A stretch of DNA of 64,000 nt from Pandoraea pneumonica (GTDB lineage: Bacteria; Pseudomonadota; Gammaproteobacteria; Burkholderiales; Burkholderiaceae): contig NZ_CABPSK010000002.1 of assembly GCF_902459645.1 (NCBI RefSeq), positions 62,001 through 126,000 on the forward strand. The letters are read 5' to 3'. Made by a program: the position numbers and the translations under genes. The notes under the pieces were generated by a model. That model saw only the letters and a program-made list of their open reading frames with translations. It was not told where the DNA came from and ran no database searches. Every line of letters starts with the position of its first letter. Position 1 is the stretch's first letter. Shown piece by piece: positions 1 to 9,085 of this stretch.

Positions 1-506
1 CCGCCGAACTTGCCTGCGCGCTGGTTGGCGATCTTCGTGCGATACATCGGCACGTTGCAGCCCTCTTCCACGTGACGCAGCGGAATGCCCGCTTTCGCCA
101 GCATGTGCTCGAACGAAAAAGAGCAGCCAATAGCGAACACAACGAAATCGCTTTGCCAGTACTCGGCCAGATTGTCGACTTCACCGGCGAGCTTGCCGTC
201 GCGATAAACGTTGTAGCCCGGCACGTCGCTGCGGATGTCCACCTCGCGGCCCAGAGACGGTACATGCCACTGCCCCGGCTCGCCCACGCCCAGCAGCGGG
301 CACGCCTTCGGGTTGCTTTGGCAGAAGCGCAGGAAATCGTGCGCATGGGCCACGGGCAGGATCGCCAGATTGGCCTGCGCAAACTCGCCGCAATAGCCGG
401 CGGTCGGCCCGCGGAATTGGCCGCTGCGCACGGCTTGTCGGAATTCGAAGGGCATGATCGTCTCGCGTTGCGATGTGAAGTCGAGCGGCGTGGCAGGGTG
501 GTTCAT
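1..506 (-). CDS. Putative hydro-lyase / D-glutamate cyclase-like protein (DUF1445), 3' end cut off
   Basis: The gene reads leftward from an ATG at 506 and runs off the window, so only the first 168 residues are visible (family members are about 260 residues). The visible end, [20 protein letters not shown], matches the conserved DUF1445 block in which 'NVPMYRT' recurs, and the start [10 protein letters not shown] leads into [19 protein letters not shown], also typical. The family (PF07286) includes mitochondrial D-glutamate cyclase, which turns D-glutamate into 5-oxoproline. Bacterial members are annotated only as putative hydro-lyases, so the substrate here is unknown. It is divergent from the LysR gene at 663, which by the usual LysR arrangement may control it. 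Confidence 0.85.
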   Translation of the reverse strand, partial: MNHPATPLDFTSQRETIMPFEFRQAVRSGQFRGPTAGYCGEFAQANLAILPVAHAHDFLRFCQSNPKACPLLGVGEPGQWHVPSLGREVDIRSDVPGYNVYRDGKLAGEVDNLAEYWQSDFVVFAIGCSFSFEHMLAKAGIPLRHVEEGCNVPMYRTKIANQRAGKFG

Positions 507-662
507 GGCGGTTCGGCGAGTGAGCAACGATTCGGGGGAGATGCCTTGGGAGCATCGGATGGGTGAAGCATAGAAAGAAAAAAATGTTGTCGCTAACGAG
601 TTTTTCTACGCGCTACCGTATAGAATTTCTTAACAACTTCGCGGGTTTTCCCGAGGATCGCC

Positions 663-1595
663 GTGAACACCCGATTTCTTGAAACCTTCGTCACGCTGGC
701 CAAACTGCGCAACTTTCGCGCGACGGCCACCGCGCTGCACGCCACGCCCGCCGCCATTTCGCAGCGGCTCAAAGCGCTGGAAGAGGAACTCAATACCGCA
801 CTTGTGGATCGCGAAAGCCGCGACTTCCGGCTCACGCCCAACGGCGAATATCTGCTCGGGTACGCGAAGGCGGTAGTGGAAGCGGCCAAGCGTCTGCAAG
901 CGGCCGCTTCCGGCGAGAGCACCACCCGTGGACGCCTGCGCCTCGGCGTGATCGAAACGGTGGTGCATAGCTGGCTACCGCATTACTTGCGGCGACTCGC
1001 CGCTGATTACCCCACGCTGGAAGTCGAACTGACGGTCGACGTCTCGGTGCAATTGCAGCGCCGCCTTCTGGCCGACGAACTCGATCTGATCATTCGCGTG
1101 GAAGGCAGCGACGACAGCAGCGTGGTCTGCGATGCGCTCGCCAATTACCCCGTGCACTGGATCGCGCGCACGGGGCTATTTCCGAATACCCGCGGCGGGC
1201 TCGCCAAGCAGGTGCTGCAACACCCCATCCTCACCTACGGACGCGGCACCGCCCCGCACCGCGCGCTCGAAGACATCGTCGCGAAACTGGCGGGCGTGCA
1301 CGGCGTGCCGCTCTCGGAGACGCGCATCACGGGCTCGCCATCCATTGCGGTGATCGTGCAGTTGGTACGCGATGGGTTCGGCGTGGCAGCGATTCCGCGC
1401 TTGTTCGTCGACGCGCTGATTGCGAGTGGAGAAGTGGTCGAGTTGCCATTGCAACCCGCGCCGCCGTCCATCGTGGTATCGATGTCGCGCCGCGCCGACG
1501 CCCCGCTGTTCGTACACAGTGCTGCGACGGCAGCGCGTGCGGCTTGCGCGGAGTATTGCCGCAAGAGCGACCGGCGGCTGGTGGAGTTGTTGTGA
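663..1595 (+). CDS. LysR family transcriptional regulator
   Basis: This 310-residue protein has the classic LysR layout. An N-terminal winged helix-turn-helix (about residues 1-60) contains NFRATATALHATPAAISQRL, followed by a linker helix and a substrate-binding effector domain from about residue 90 (GRLRLGVIETVVHSWLPHYL). The start codon is GTG at 663, which places the HTH at the expected distance from the N-terminus. It is divergently placed from the DUF1445 gene with 156 bp between starts, the arrangement in which LysR proteins usually control the neighbour. The effector ligand cannot be read from the sequence. The gene is convergent with the oxidase operon that ends at 1636. Confidence 0.92.
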   Translation: MNTRFLETFVTLAKLRNFRATATALHATPAAISQRLKALEEELNTALVDRESRDFRLTPNGEYLLGYAKAVVEAAKRLQAAASGESTTRGRLRLGVIETVVHSWLPHYLRRLAADYPTLEVELTVDVSVQLQRRLLADELDLIIRVEGSDDSSVVCDALANYPVHWIARTGLFPNTRGGLAKQVLQHPILTYGRGTAPHRALEDIVAKLAGVHGVPLSETRITGSPSIAVIVQLVRDGFGVAAIPRLFVDALIASGEVVELPLQPAPPSIVVSMSRRADAPLFVHSAATAARAACAEYCRKSDRRLVELL

Positions 1596-1635
1596 GCGTG
1601 CCTGAGCGTACGTTGAGCCTGCGACGGCACGCCCA

Positions 1636-1986
1636 TCAACCGAAGTGCGCGAGCCGCGTCAGGAACGTGTAATCCGCCTCGGTGGCCATCAACGCCATCA
1701 ACACGAGCAGCGCGAGTGGCGGGATCAGAATCGCGTACACGAGTGCGAGCCGCTCCCAGCGCATGTGCATAAACACCGCCACGATCAGGCCCGCCTTGGC
1801 GACCATCAGCGCGAGAATCAACCCCCAGCGCAGATACCCGTGCAGGTTCGCGTAATCGACGAGATACGAAAACGTCGAGAGCACGAACAGCAGCCCCCAC
1901 ACTTTCAGGTAAATGCCGACCGGATGCTGTTGCCCGGAATGACTGGCGGGAGCGGTGGGTACAGCGGATGTGGCAGCAGGGTCCAT
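1636..1986 (-). CDS. Cytochrome c oxidase subunit IV-type small membrane protein
   Basis: This 116-residue protein has a short Ala/Pro/His-rich N-terminus and three predicted membrane helices (about 25-45, 52-73 and 78-100), with the motif VAVFMHMRWERL between helices 2 and 3. This is the pattern of the prokaryotic COX4 family, a small non-catalytic subunit thought to help assembly or stability of haem-copper oxidases. It is the last gene of the leftward oxidase operon, 9 bp after the preceding subunit III gene. Family assignment is good. The specific role is inferred from context. Confidence 0.85.
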   Translation of the reverse strand: MDPAATSAVPTAPASHSGQQHPVGIYLKVWGLLFVLSTFSYLVDYANLHGYLRWGLILALMVAKAGLIVAVFMHMRWERLALVYAILIPPLALLVLMALMATEADYTFLTRLAHFG

Positions 1987-1995
1987 AGCAAGCCT

Positions 1996-2706
1996 CTACC
2001 AGAGATAGAACAACGCGAAGATGAAGACCCAGACGAGATCCACGAAGTGCCAGTAAAGGCCTGCGATCTCGACGAGTTGATAGTTACCGCGCCGCTCGAG
2101 CGTGCCGTTGAGCACTTTACGCATCACGGTGAGCAGATAGATCACGCCCGCACTCACGTGCAGGCCGTGAAAGCCCGTGATCATGAAGAAGCACGCACCG
2201 AACTGCGCTGCCCCCTTGTCGTTACCCCACGGGCGAATGCCTTCGTGCACGATCAGGTTCGTCCATTCGAACGCTTGCATGCTGACGAATGCGATGCCGA
2301 GATAGGCCGTCGCCAGAATGCACGCCGCCGTCTTATCGCGGTCTTGCCGGTAGGCATAGTTCACGCCCATGGCCATGGTGCCGCTGCTGGTAATCAGCAC
2401 GAACGTCATGATGGCGATGAGCAGCAAGGGCACCGGGTGCCCGTTCACGTTGAGCGCGAAGATTTCGGCGGGGTTCGGCCACTGGGCGGTGGTGGAAATG
2501 CGCACCGTCATGTAGCCGATCAGGAAGCTGCTGAATACGAACGTGTCCGAGAGCAGGAAGATCCACATCATCGCCTTGCCCCACGGCACGTGGAACGCCG
2601 CGCGATCGCCCGACCAGTCGGTGACGATGCCGCGCCAGCCGCCGGGCAGATCTGCCGTGTCTGTCATGGCGTTCAGGGCGTTCGAAGAGGACGATGTCGT
2701 ATTCAC
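1996..2706 (-). CDS. Cytochrome c oxidase subunit III (first of two subunit III-like genes)
   Basis: The 236-residue integral membrane protein carries the subunit III signature: an N-terminal WGKAMMWIFLLSDTFVFSSF block and a C-terminal GFHGLHVSAGVIYLLTV plus YWHFVDLVWVFIFALFYLW. Five to six membrane helices are evident. Subunit III is non-catalytic and stabilises the oxidase core. Of the two subunit III-like genes in this operon, this one keeps the canonical 'WHFVDLVW' C-terminal motif and is the better candidate for the true structural subunit. It lies between the 208-residue paralogue and the subunit IV gene on the same strand. Confidence 0.93.
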   Translation of the reverse strand: MNTTSSSSNALNAMTDTADLPGGWRGIVTDWSGDRAAFHVPWGKAMMWIFLLSDTFVFSSFLIGYMTVRISTTAQWPNPAEIFALNVNGHPVPLLLIAIMTFVLITSSGTMAMGVNYAYRQDRDKTAACILATAYLGIAFVSMQAFEWTNLIVHEGIRPWGNDKGAAQFGACFFMITGFHGLHVSAGVIYLLTVMRKVLNGTLERRGNYQLVEIAGLYWHFVDLVWVFIFALFYLW

Positions 2707-2758
2707 GATGACGCTCCGTCTTACCTGCTGATATTCCTACTCGCTAGTTACGCGGTAG

Positions 2759-3385
2759 TTACTGACTCACGCCGCACAACCGTTGCGCAATCTCAGGGGT
2801 GAGGTTGGCGACGGCCGCAAACAGCACGAGCCACAGCACCAGCAGAAAATGCCAATACTGCGCGGTGAGCGCCAAGCGCCGTGCGCGCGTGCCGTGCGAG
2901 ATGGCACGCGGCATGAGCAGCGCCCACGCGACGAGCCCGCCGATCAAATGCAGCGCGTGCAGCCCAGTCAGCAGGAAGAAGAAACTGTTCGCCGGATTGC
3001 CTGCCACGCCGTAATGCCGTGCGACGAGATCGCGCCACACCCACAGTTGCCCGATCACAAACACCATCGCCAGCACACCCGCTGCCATCCAGTCTCGCCG
3101 CGAGCGACGCAACTCGCCGCGCTTCGCCTGCCAGACGGACGACTGCATCACGATGCACGCAGCCGCGAGCACGCCCGTGTTCACCCACAACACGGGAAGC
3201 GACGGCAACGGACGCCAGTCGCCGAGACTCATGCGCATCACATAAGCGACGAGCATCAGCCCGAAGAGCACGCCGATTACGCCCATAAGCCACCACACGG
3301 CGATTTGCGATGCGCGGCGGCGCGGCGGTTGCGCAATCGGCACGCCACCCGAGGGCATGGGCGGCCACGACGGAACGGGTCTCAT
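2759..3385 (-). CDS. Second, divergent cytochrome c oxidase subunit III-like protein
   Basis: The 208-residue membrane protein begins with a Pro/Arg-rich stretch and has about five helices. The segment SFFFLLTGLHALHLIGGLVAW and the ending YWHFLLVLWLVLFAAV match subunit III, but the usual 'WHFVD' acidic residue is replaced (WHFLLVLW). Its start codon overlaps the stop of the subunit I gene by 4 bp (ATGA), so it is translationally coupled to it. Two tandem subunit III-like genes occur in several bacterial caa3-type operons. Whether this copy is a structural subunit or an accessory protein is not decided by sequence. Confidence 0.85.
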   Translation of the reverse strand: MRPVPSWPPMPSGGVPIAQPPRRRASQIAVWWLMGVIGVLFGLMLVAYVMRMSLGDWRPLPSLPVLWVNTGVLAAACIVMQSSVWQAKRGELRRSRRDWMAAGVLAMVFVIGQLWVWRDLVARHYGVAGNPANSFFFLLTGLHALHLIGGLVAWALLMPRAISHGTRARRLALTAQYWHFLLVLWLVLFAAVANLTPEIAQRLCGVSQ

Positions 3386-5202
3386 GATGCGGCTCCTTTG
3401 GGGCTGTCCGGCGCAGGCGGCACGGGTGAGGACGGCGAACGGTTTCCATGCGAACCATCGCCGTCAGCCAAGGTGGCGGGCCGTCGCGGATCGGGTGCGG
3501 CGTTCTGCGGCACAAAGTCTTCGATGTCTCCCGGCACGCTGTACTCATAGGGCCAGCGATACACCACCGGTAGCGCAGGGCCCCAGTTGCCGTGCACGGG
3601 CGGCACGTTCGGCGTTTGCCATTCGAGCGATGCCGCACGCCACGGATTCGCCCCGGCGAGTTTGCCGTGCCGCAGACTCCACGCGAGATTGAACAGGAAC
3701 AGCAGTTGTCCGAGCGCGACGATGAAGGCGGCAACCGAGATATAGGTGTTCATCGTGTGGGCCGACTGCGGAATAAAGCTGTAGCCCTGAAATTCGTAAT
3801 AGCGTCGCGGCATGCCGAGTACGCCGAGGTAATGCATCGGGAAGAAGATGGCGTAGGTGCCGACGAACGTGATCCAGAAGTGCCACTGCCCGAGCCGGTC
3901 GTCGAGGCGGCGTCCGGTGATGAGGGGATACCAGTGATAGATGCCCCCGAAGACCACTAACAGCGGTGCGACGCCCATCACCATATGAAAGTGCGCGACC
4001 ACGAAGTAAGTGTTCGAGAGCGGCATGTCGACGCTCACGTTGCCAAGGAACAACCCTGTCAGACCGCCGATGACGAACGTGCTGATGAAGCCGATAGCGA
4101 ACAGCATCGGCACTGTCAGGTGGATGTCGCCGCGCCACAGGGTGAGCACCCAGTTGTAGACCTTGATCGCCGTCGGAATCGCGATAACGAGGGTGGTCGT
4201 GGCGAAGAAGAACCCAAAGTACGGATTCATGCCGCTGATAAACATGTGGTGCGCCCACACGACGAACGACAGCACGGCGATAGCGAGAATCGCCCAGACC
4301 ATCATCCGATAGCCGAAGATGTTTTTGCGGGCGTGCACGCTGATGAGATCGGAGACGATGCCGAAAGCAGGCAGCGCCACGATGTAGACCTCAGGGTGGC
4401 CGAAGAACCAAAACAAGTGCTGGAACAGCAGCGGGCTGCCGCCGCGATAGTCGAGCGGCTGCCCCAACGAGACGATGGCTGGCATGAAGAAGCTCGTGTG
4501 CAGCGTCTTGTCGAGCAGCATCATGACGCCGGACACGAACAGCGCCGGGAAGGCGAGCAGCGCGAGGACGGTCGCCATCACGATGCCCCACACCGTGAGC
4601 GGCAGACGCAGCAAGGTCATGCCTTCGGTGCGCGCCTGCAAGACGGTGGTGACGTAGTTCAGACCGCCCATCGTCGCGGCCACGATGAAGATCAGCAGCG
4701 AGATCAGCATTAGCACGATGCCCCACTCGGTACCCGGTGTGCCCGGCAGGATGGCCTGCGGCGGGTAGAGCGTCCAACCGGCACCGGTCGGGCCGCCCGG
4801 CACGAAGAAGCTCGCCATCAGCACGATCACCGCGAGCAGGTAGACCCAGTAACTGAGCATGTTCAGAAACGGGAACACCATGTCGCGCGCACCGACCATG
4901 AGCGGGATCAGGTAGTTGCCGAAGCCGCCGAGAAACAGCGCCGTGAGCAGGTAGATCACCATGATCATGCCGTGCATGGTGACGTACTGGTAATAGTGAT
5001 TCGCGTCGATGAACGAGAACTTGCCGGGGAAGCCGAGCTGCAAGCGCATCAGGTTCGAGAGCACGAGACCGACCAGCCCGACCGCGATGGCCGTGAGCGC
5101 GTATTGCACGGCAATGACTTTGTGGTCTTGGCTCCAGACGTACTTCGTCCAGAAGCTCTGCGGGCCATCGTGTTCGCCGTGTGCGGATGTGCCGTACGCC
5201 AT
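3382..5202 (-). CDS. ctaD: Cytochrome c oxidase subunit I (haem-copper oxidase catalytic subunit)
   Basis: This is the catalytic subunit that reduces O2 at the haem a3-CuB centre and pumps protons across the inner membrane. The start at 5202 (MAYGTSAHGEHDG) follows a strong Shine-Dalgarno sequence (AAGGAGG) and gives 606 residues. A longer reading frame to 5427 exists, but its first 75 residues are low-complexity and Arg/Thr-rich. Diagnostic segments are WFFGHPEVYIVALPAFGIVS (CuB His and cross-linked Tyr), AHHMFISGMNPYFGFFF and TYFVVAHFHMVMGVA (the haem ligands). The HPEVY Glu/Tyr pattern is that of A-type oxidases. It is the second gene of the operon, downstream of subunit II. Confidence 0.96.
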   Translation of the reverse strand: MAYGTSAHGEHDGPQSFWTKYVWSQDHKVIAVQYALTAIAVGLVGLVLSNLMRLQLGFPGKFSFIDANHYYQYVTMHGMIMVIYLLTALFLGGFGNYLIPLMVGARDMVFPFLNMLSYWVYLLAVIVLMASFFVPGGPTGAGWTLYPPQAILPGTPGTEWGIVLMLISLLIFIVAATMGGLNYVTTVLQARTEGMTLLRLPLTVWGIVMATVLALLAFPALFVSGVMMLLDKTLHTSFFMPAIVSLGQPLDYRGGSPLLFQHLFWFFGHPEVYIVALPAFGIVSDLISVHARKNIFGYRMMVWAILAIAVLSFVVWAHHMFISGMNPYFGFFFATTTLVIAIPTAIKVYNWVLTLWRGDIHLTVPMLFAIGFISTFVIGGLTGLFLGNVSVDMPLSNTYFVVAHFHMVMGVAPLLVVFGGIYHWYPLITGRRLDDRLGQWHFWITFVGTYAIFFPMHYLGVLGMPRRYYEFQGYSFIPQSAHTMNTYISVAAFIVALGQLLFLFNLAWSLRHGKLAGANPWRAASLEWQTPNVPPVHGNWGPALPVVYRWPYEYSVPGDIEDFVPQNAAPDPRRPATLADGDGSHGNRSPSSPVPPAPDSPKGAAS

Positions 5203-5311
5203 GGCGCCTCTCCTCCTTAGCGTCTGTGTTGTGCTTTCTACGCTGTCTGTGCTTTCGGTGTTGCCTGTTCGGTCTGCTTTGTCTGTGTCTTCTGTTTCGT
5301 TACGTCTGCGG

Positions 5312-6703
5312 CTATCGGTTTTGCGGTGGCACCATCGACGGCACGCGCGGTTGCGATGGGGCCGATGGTGCCGTGGGTGCATTGCCCGGTTGCGGCGGGA
5401 TCGCCAACTGCGGCAACGGCGTGGCAAGCGGCGGCGGCCCCGACATGGGCGGCGCGCTCGGGGCGCTATAGCCCGGCGACGAGGCTGGCCCCGGCGAGAG
5501 CGGCGCCATCTGCATGGGCTCGCGTGGCGTGACTAATGAGTTCTGGGCAAGTTGCCACGTCTCTGTGCTCGCCGTGGGGGCAGCCGGTGCAGTGGGCGCG
5601 GCCGGGGCAAGCGTCTTGATATAAGCGATCAGTGCCGCGAGATCGGCATCGGTGAGCTCGAGCTTCGGCATGAGCGGCGCAAAACCTTTCGGCACACGCT
5701 CGGTCGGGTTGCGGATGAACGTGGCGAGATAGGTGTCGTCGACTTTGGCGGTACTGCCGTCTTGGAACGTCTCCGTCTTACCGTACAGCCCGTGCCACGT
5801 CGGCCCGACGCCCGCAGAGCCGTCGACGGAGTGGCAGCCCGCGCAGCCTTTCGCTTGGGCGAGCAGCTTGCCTTTGGCGGCGAGTGGGTCTAATGCGCCT
5901 GCACCGGCGTGTTGTGCTTGCAGTGCAGCAAAAGTCGGCAGTTTGGCGAGCCAGGCATCGTAGGCGGGGCGGTCATCGACCACGACAACGCCTCGCATGT
6001 TCGAGTGGCCCACGCCGCAAAGCTGCGCGCAGAGAATGTCGAAGCGCCCGGTTTGGGTGGGGGTGAGCCACATTTGCGTGATCATCCCCGGCACCATGTT
6101 CATCCGCGTGCGAAACGGCGGGACGTAGAAGTCGTGCAGCACGTCTTTGGCGCGCAGCAGCAATTTGACCGGCACGCCGACGAGCAAATGGAGTTCGGGC
6201 GCATCGACGATGCGATTGTCCTGATTCGCGGGATCTTTGGGATTCAAGCCGAGCGGGTTGTCGGCGGTGACGTAGCTGGGATCGGAGGTGCCGAGGCGTC
6301 CGTCCGGTCCCGGCAGCCGAAACCGCCATTGCCACTGCTGGCCGACCACTTCGACCACCATGGCGTTCGACGGCGGGTCGATCAGCTTGGCGTAGACGAA
6401 CAGGCCGGGCGCGAGCATGGCGGCGATGCCGACGGTGGTGATACCGATGAGCCAGGCTTCGAGGCGGCGGTTATGGGGCTCGTAAGCGGCGCGGTGGCCG
6501 TCGCGATGGCGATAGCGGAAGATCGCCCATGCCACGAAAAGATTGACGGCAACAAAGGCCACGCCGGTGATCACCAGCGTAATGGTGAGGGTGTCGTCCA
6601 TCTGGCGCCAGTTCGACGCCAGCGGAGTCAGCCACCACGGGCTCCAGAAATGAAACGCGAGCGCGGCGGCGACGATGACGATCAGGAGGATCGGGAGGGC
6701 CAT
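5312..6703 (-). CDS. ctaC: Cytochrome c oxidase subunit II with fused C-terminal cytochrome c domain
   Basis: The product takes electrons from cytochrome c into the oxidase. The ATG at 6703 (MALPILLIVIVAAALAF) is preferred over a TTG nine codons upstream because it opens a clean signal/anchor segment. Two membrane helices follow (about 40-62 and 83-105). The CuA site is intact: His190, Cys225, Cys229, His233 and Met236 within CAQLCGVGHSNM. A haem-c motif CAGCH lies at about 287-291, with a Met ligand in LMPKL near 345, making this a caa3-type subunit. The last 80 residues are a Pro/Ala-rich tail of unknown use. It is the first gene of the leftward operon, so the promoter should lie upstream of 6703. 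Confidence 0.95.
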   Translation of the reverse strand: MALPILLIVIVAAALAFHFWSPWWLTPLASNWRQMDDTLTITLVITGVAFVAVNLFVAWAIFRYRHRDGHRAAYEPHNRRLEAWLIGITTVGIAAMLAPGLFVYAKLIDPPSNAMVVEVVGQQWQWRFRLPGPDGRLGTSDPSYVTADNPLGLNPKDPANQDNRIVDAPELHLLVGVPVKLLLRAKDVLHDFYVPPFRTRMNMVPGMITQMWLTPTQTGRFDILCAQLCGVGHSNMRGVVVVDDRPAYDAWLAKLPTFAALQAQHAGAGALDPLAAKGKLLAQAKGCAGCHSVDGSAGVGPTWHGLYGKTETFQDGSTAKVDDTYLATFIRNPTERVPKGFAPLMPKLELTDADLAALIAYIKTLAPAAPTAPAAPTASTETWQLAQNSLVTPREPMQMAPLSPGPASSPGYSAPSAPPMSGPPPLATPLPQLAIPPQPGNAPTAPSAPSQPRVPSMVPPQNR

Positions 6704-6909
6704 GGCACCTGCCTTTGTCGAGCCTTTCAACGACGCCCCGACGATCGAGGGACGAAGTTCGCATGGCGCGTCCGCGGGAAGGCCGCGGATCAGTCACTCG
6801 ACTCCAGTACACCCCGATCCTGAAACAGGCACCGCCCGATGTTCGCGTACTTATTCAGGTTAGTTCGCGAATCCTTCCTGTCAAGGGACGGTGCGCCAAT
6901 CCGGCGGGC

Positions 6910-8259
6910 TTACGCGCGGCCGTTTTGGGCTTCGTGGCCGAAAAACTGCAAGATCGTCGAGTGCAATTCCTTCACATGGCTGCGATCGCTCGGTGCGTAT
7001 TGCGCAACCCCACGCGTGAAGTAAGAGAAGCCCTTCTCCTGGTGCATGCCGTTCTTAATGGCGACGAAAGCGACGTACGGCTCAAGCGGCCACTGATCGT
7101 CGCCAAAGGTGACGCGCAAGTCCGCCGTAATTTCGTGCGGATAAGTGAGCGTCACGAACAGGCTATCCCCGCGGTTGTCGATCTCGCCAAATACAGGCTG
7201 CCCATCCTTGACGACGCGAAGTTCCGAGAGTCGGGACTGTGCCGCAAGCGCTTCGGCGGCCGAGTCGAACTCGAGCAAGAAGTCACGCGTCATGCGCGGC
7301 TGAATCGATCGGACCTGAACGCCGATCATGCGCATGAACTCGGTGTGATCTTTGAGACGGTAGTAATACTTCACCCGGTCATAGGGCAGTTGCGACAAGC
7401 CTGTGGCAACAATGACTTCGGTACCGTCGAAACTCATGCAATCGGCGATCAGACTGTCGTACACGCTCAACATCTCGGCAATCGGGTCGACATCCTGGGC
7501 GACGTACCATGCCGGGTTCGACATCTTCGCCTTGCCCTTCAAGACATGCGAGTTGAAGAAGTAATGGTGCTGAATGTGCGCGCCCGCATTGAGGAATACG
7601 GCGGAGAAATTCGGCAGGCGTGCACGGAAGAGCTTCGCGTGAATATCGTGCAGCAGCAAATCGAGCACCAACGCCTTTCGCCACGACGCCCCACGGCTTC
7701 CCGCGATCAGCTTGGCGTACAGCCCGTAATGCTTCGGTTGGGCGAAGCGCAGCAGCCCCAGCCCCAGGTGCAAGGCGCTTTTCCACGTGATGCGCGCCTG
7801 CGCGTTGTCGTTGACGGTCTGCGATACGGCGGAGGTCAAGACCCGGCTCCACCAGGAATCGTCGCTCGGCGTGGCGGTCCAGGGGTCCGGAATGAAGTAG
7901 GCCGGCGCGCGCAGACGGTTCTCGGCGTTCATCGCGGACACGCAACCCACGCGCAAACCGCTGCGCTCGAGCTGCTCGAAAACCTGCGGAACGTTCGAGC
8001 CGACGATATCGCCAAGACGGAAAATACCGTGCTCCGTATACGCTTGCCCGCTATGCACGGACGCCCACTGGATCCACGGTTCAAGTTCTTCGTAGTTGCG
8101 TTCGCAGGTCGTGCTGATACCCGCGCCGGACGTCAATTTCGCGAGCGCCGGGAAACGTCCAGGAAACGCCTCAATGTAGTTCAGCACAATGTCGAAATTG
8201 ATTTCGTTGAGCTCAACCAGAACGAGCCTCTTGCCCGCCGACGTATCACCACTACGCAT
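6910..8259 (-). CDS. Alkaline-phosphatase-superfamily-like protein at the edge of the polysaccharide locus
   Basis: This 449-residue cytoplasmic-looking protein opens with RLVLVELNEINFDIVLNYIE and has ISTTCERNYEELEPWIQWASVHSG, EHGIFRLGDIVG and later DGTEVIVATGLSQLPYD. The order of an early acidic metal-binding strand, a Thr/Cys nucleophile region and a late 'VIVATGLSQ' strand resembles type I phosphodiesterase/alkaline phosphatase-fold proteins. I cannot assign a substrate. It is transcribed away from the regulator at 8720, with a 460-bp AT-richer gap between them. Its position next to the sugar genes suggests a surface-polysaccharide role, which is inference only. Confidence 0.6.
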   Translation of the reverse strand: MRSGDTSAGKRLVLVELNEINFDIVLNYIEAFPGRFPALAKLTSGAGISTTCERNYEELEPWIQWASVHSGQAYTEHGIFRLGDIVGSNVPQVFEQLERSGLRVGCVSAMNAENRLRAPAYFIPDPWTATPSDDSWWSRVLTSAVSQTVNDNAQARITWKSALHLGLGLLRFAQPKHYGLYAKLIAGSRGASWRKALVLDLLLHDIHAKLFRARLPNFSAVFLNAGAHIQHHYFFNSHVLKGKAKMSNPAWYVAQDVDPIAEMLSVYDSLIADCMSFDGTEVIVATGLSQLPYDRVKYYYRLKDHTEFMRMIGVQVRSIQPRMTRDFLLEFDSAAEALAAQSRLSELRVVKDGQPVFGEIDNRGDSLFVTLTYPHEITADLRVTFGDDQWPLEPYVAFVAIKNGMHQEKGFSYFTRGVAQYAPSDRSHVKELHSTILQFFGHEAQNGRA

Positions 8260-8719
8260 GTCTCGACCTTAATAAATTTCAAACATTGTCATTGTATTAG
8301 TGACCGCATCCATGCGGACACCCCGGGGCGGTTTGCCAGGGCTAACAATATCCGTACCTTCGGAACTGAATATTGACCCGTCACAAACTTCGCAGCGCGC
8401 CCACGATTCGATATGTCGTCGCCCAAACTATCTGGGTGCCACCTGGCAGACACCGAATCACCGCTCGCTTACTATCGGCAACGCGGGATTTTAGCAGGCC
8501 ATTGATGATGTTCTGATGGTTCTTGCATCACGGCCAAACCCAATACACACGGGCGCCTCGAAACAAACATGATCCAGCCCGCCTAGACTCAAGTAGAATT
8601 GCTCGAACTCATACAGACATTCGCGACTATCGATTTTCGGTGTCAATCGCAGATTTCAATAGTGGCGGCGCAGGCAAATTGGGTTTGCTTCCCTCATTCA
8701 TCGACAAATCACCAAATTT
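8260..8719. other. 460-bp divergent intergenic region, promoter zone of the polysaccharide locus
   Basis: There is no convincing gene here. The stretch is AT-richer than its flanks and separates the leftward phosphatase-like gene from the rightward EPS regulator, so both promoters should lie within it. A short inverted repeat (GCAAA, 5-bp spacer, TTTGC at 8674-8688) sits about 30 bp before the regulator's ATG and could be an autoregulatory site. This has not been shown. Confidence 0.5.
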
Positions 8720-9085
8720 ATGCCGAGTAGACAAGCGAAATTACAAGAAGATACGTATTTCCGTGTCATGCGCATCTTGTATGAGAACCCGGACCTTACC
8801 CAGCGGGAGTTGGCCGCTAAGCTGGGTGTCAGCGTCGGTGGGCTGAATTATTGCCTCAGGTCGTTAATGGAAAAAGGGTGGGTGAAGATGCTCAATTTCG
8901 CCAACTCAAAGAATAAATTTGGCTACGTCTATATGTTGACGCCGAGAGGGATTGTCGAAAAGGCGAATTTGACGAGCAAATTTCTGAAGCGAAAGATGGA
9001 TGAGTATGAAGCTCTGAAAATGGAGATCGACGCATTGAAATCCGAAATCGCAAGCGCTGTGGAAACGAAGGAGCAAGAGGCATGA
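8720..9085 (+). CDS. MarR-type, EPS-associated transcriptional regulator
   Basis: This 121-residue protein has a winged helix-turn-helix at about residues 10-75 (ILYENPDLTQRELAAKLGVS, then GGLNYCLRSLMEKGWVKM) and an Arg/Lys-rich coiled-coil tail (KFLKRKMDEYEALKMEIDAL). This arrangement matches the small 'MarR family EPS-associated transcriptional regulator' group found at the head of exopolysaccharide clusters. It overlaps the start of manC by 4 bp (ATGA), so it is the first gene of the forward half of the locus and probably controls it. The tail suggests dimerisation. Confidence 0.85.
   Translation: MPSRQAKLQEDTYFRVMRILYENPDLTQRELAAKLGVSVGGLNYCLRSLMEKGWVKMLNFANSKNKFGYVYMLTPRGIVEKANLTSKFLKRKMDEYEALKMEIDALKSEIASAVETKEQEA

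Noticed and set aside
181-555. 124-codon minus-strand frame at the left edge
   Set aside because: It overlaps the DUF1445 gene in another frame, and only the frame starting at 506 shows family motifs.
1645-2802. 385-codon plus-strand frame
   Set aside because: It is antisense to cytochrome oxidase subunits III and IV, and its Glu/His/Arg-rich composition is typical of shadows of membrane-protein genes.
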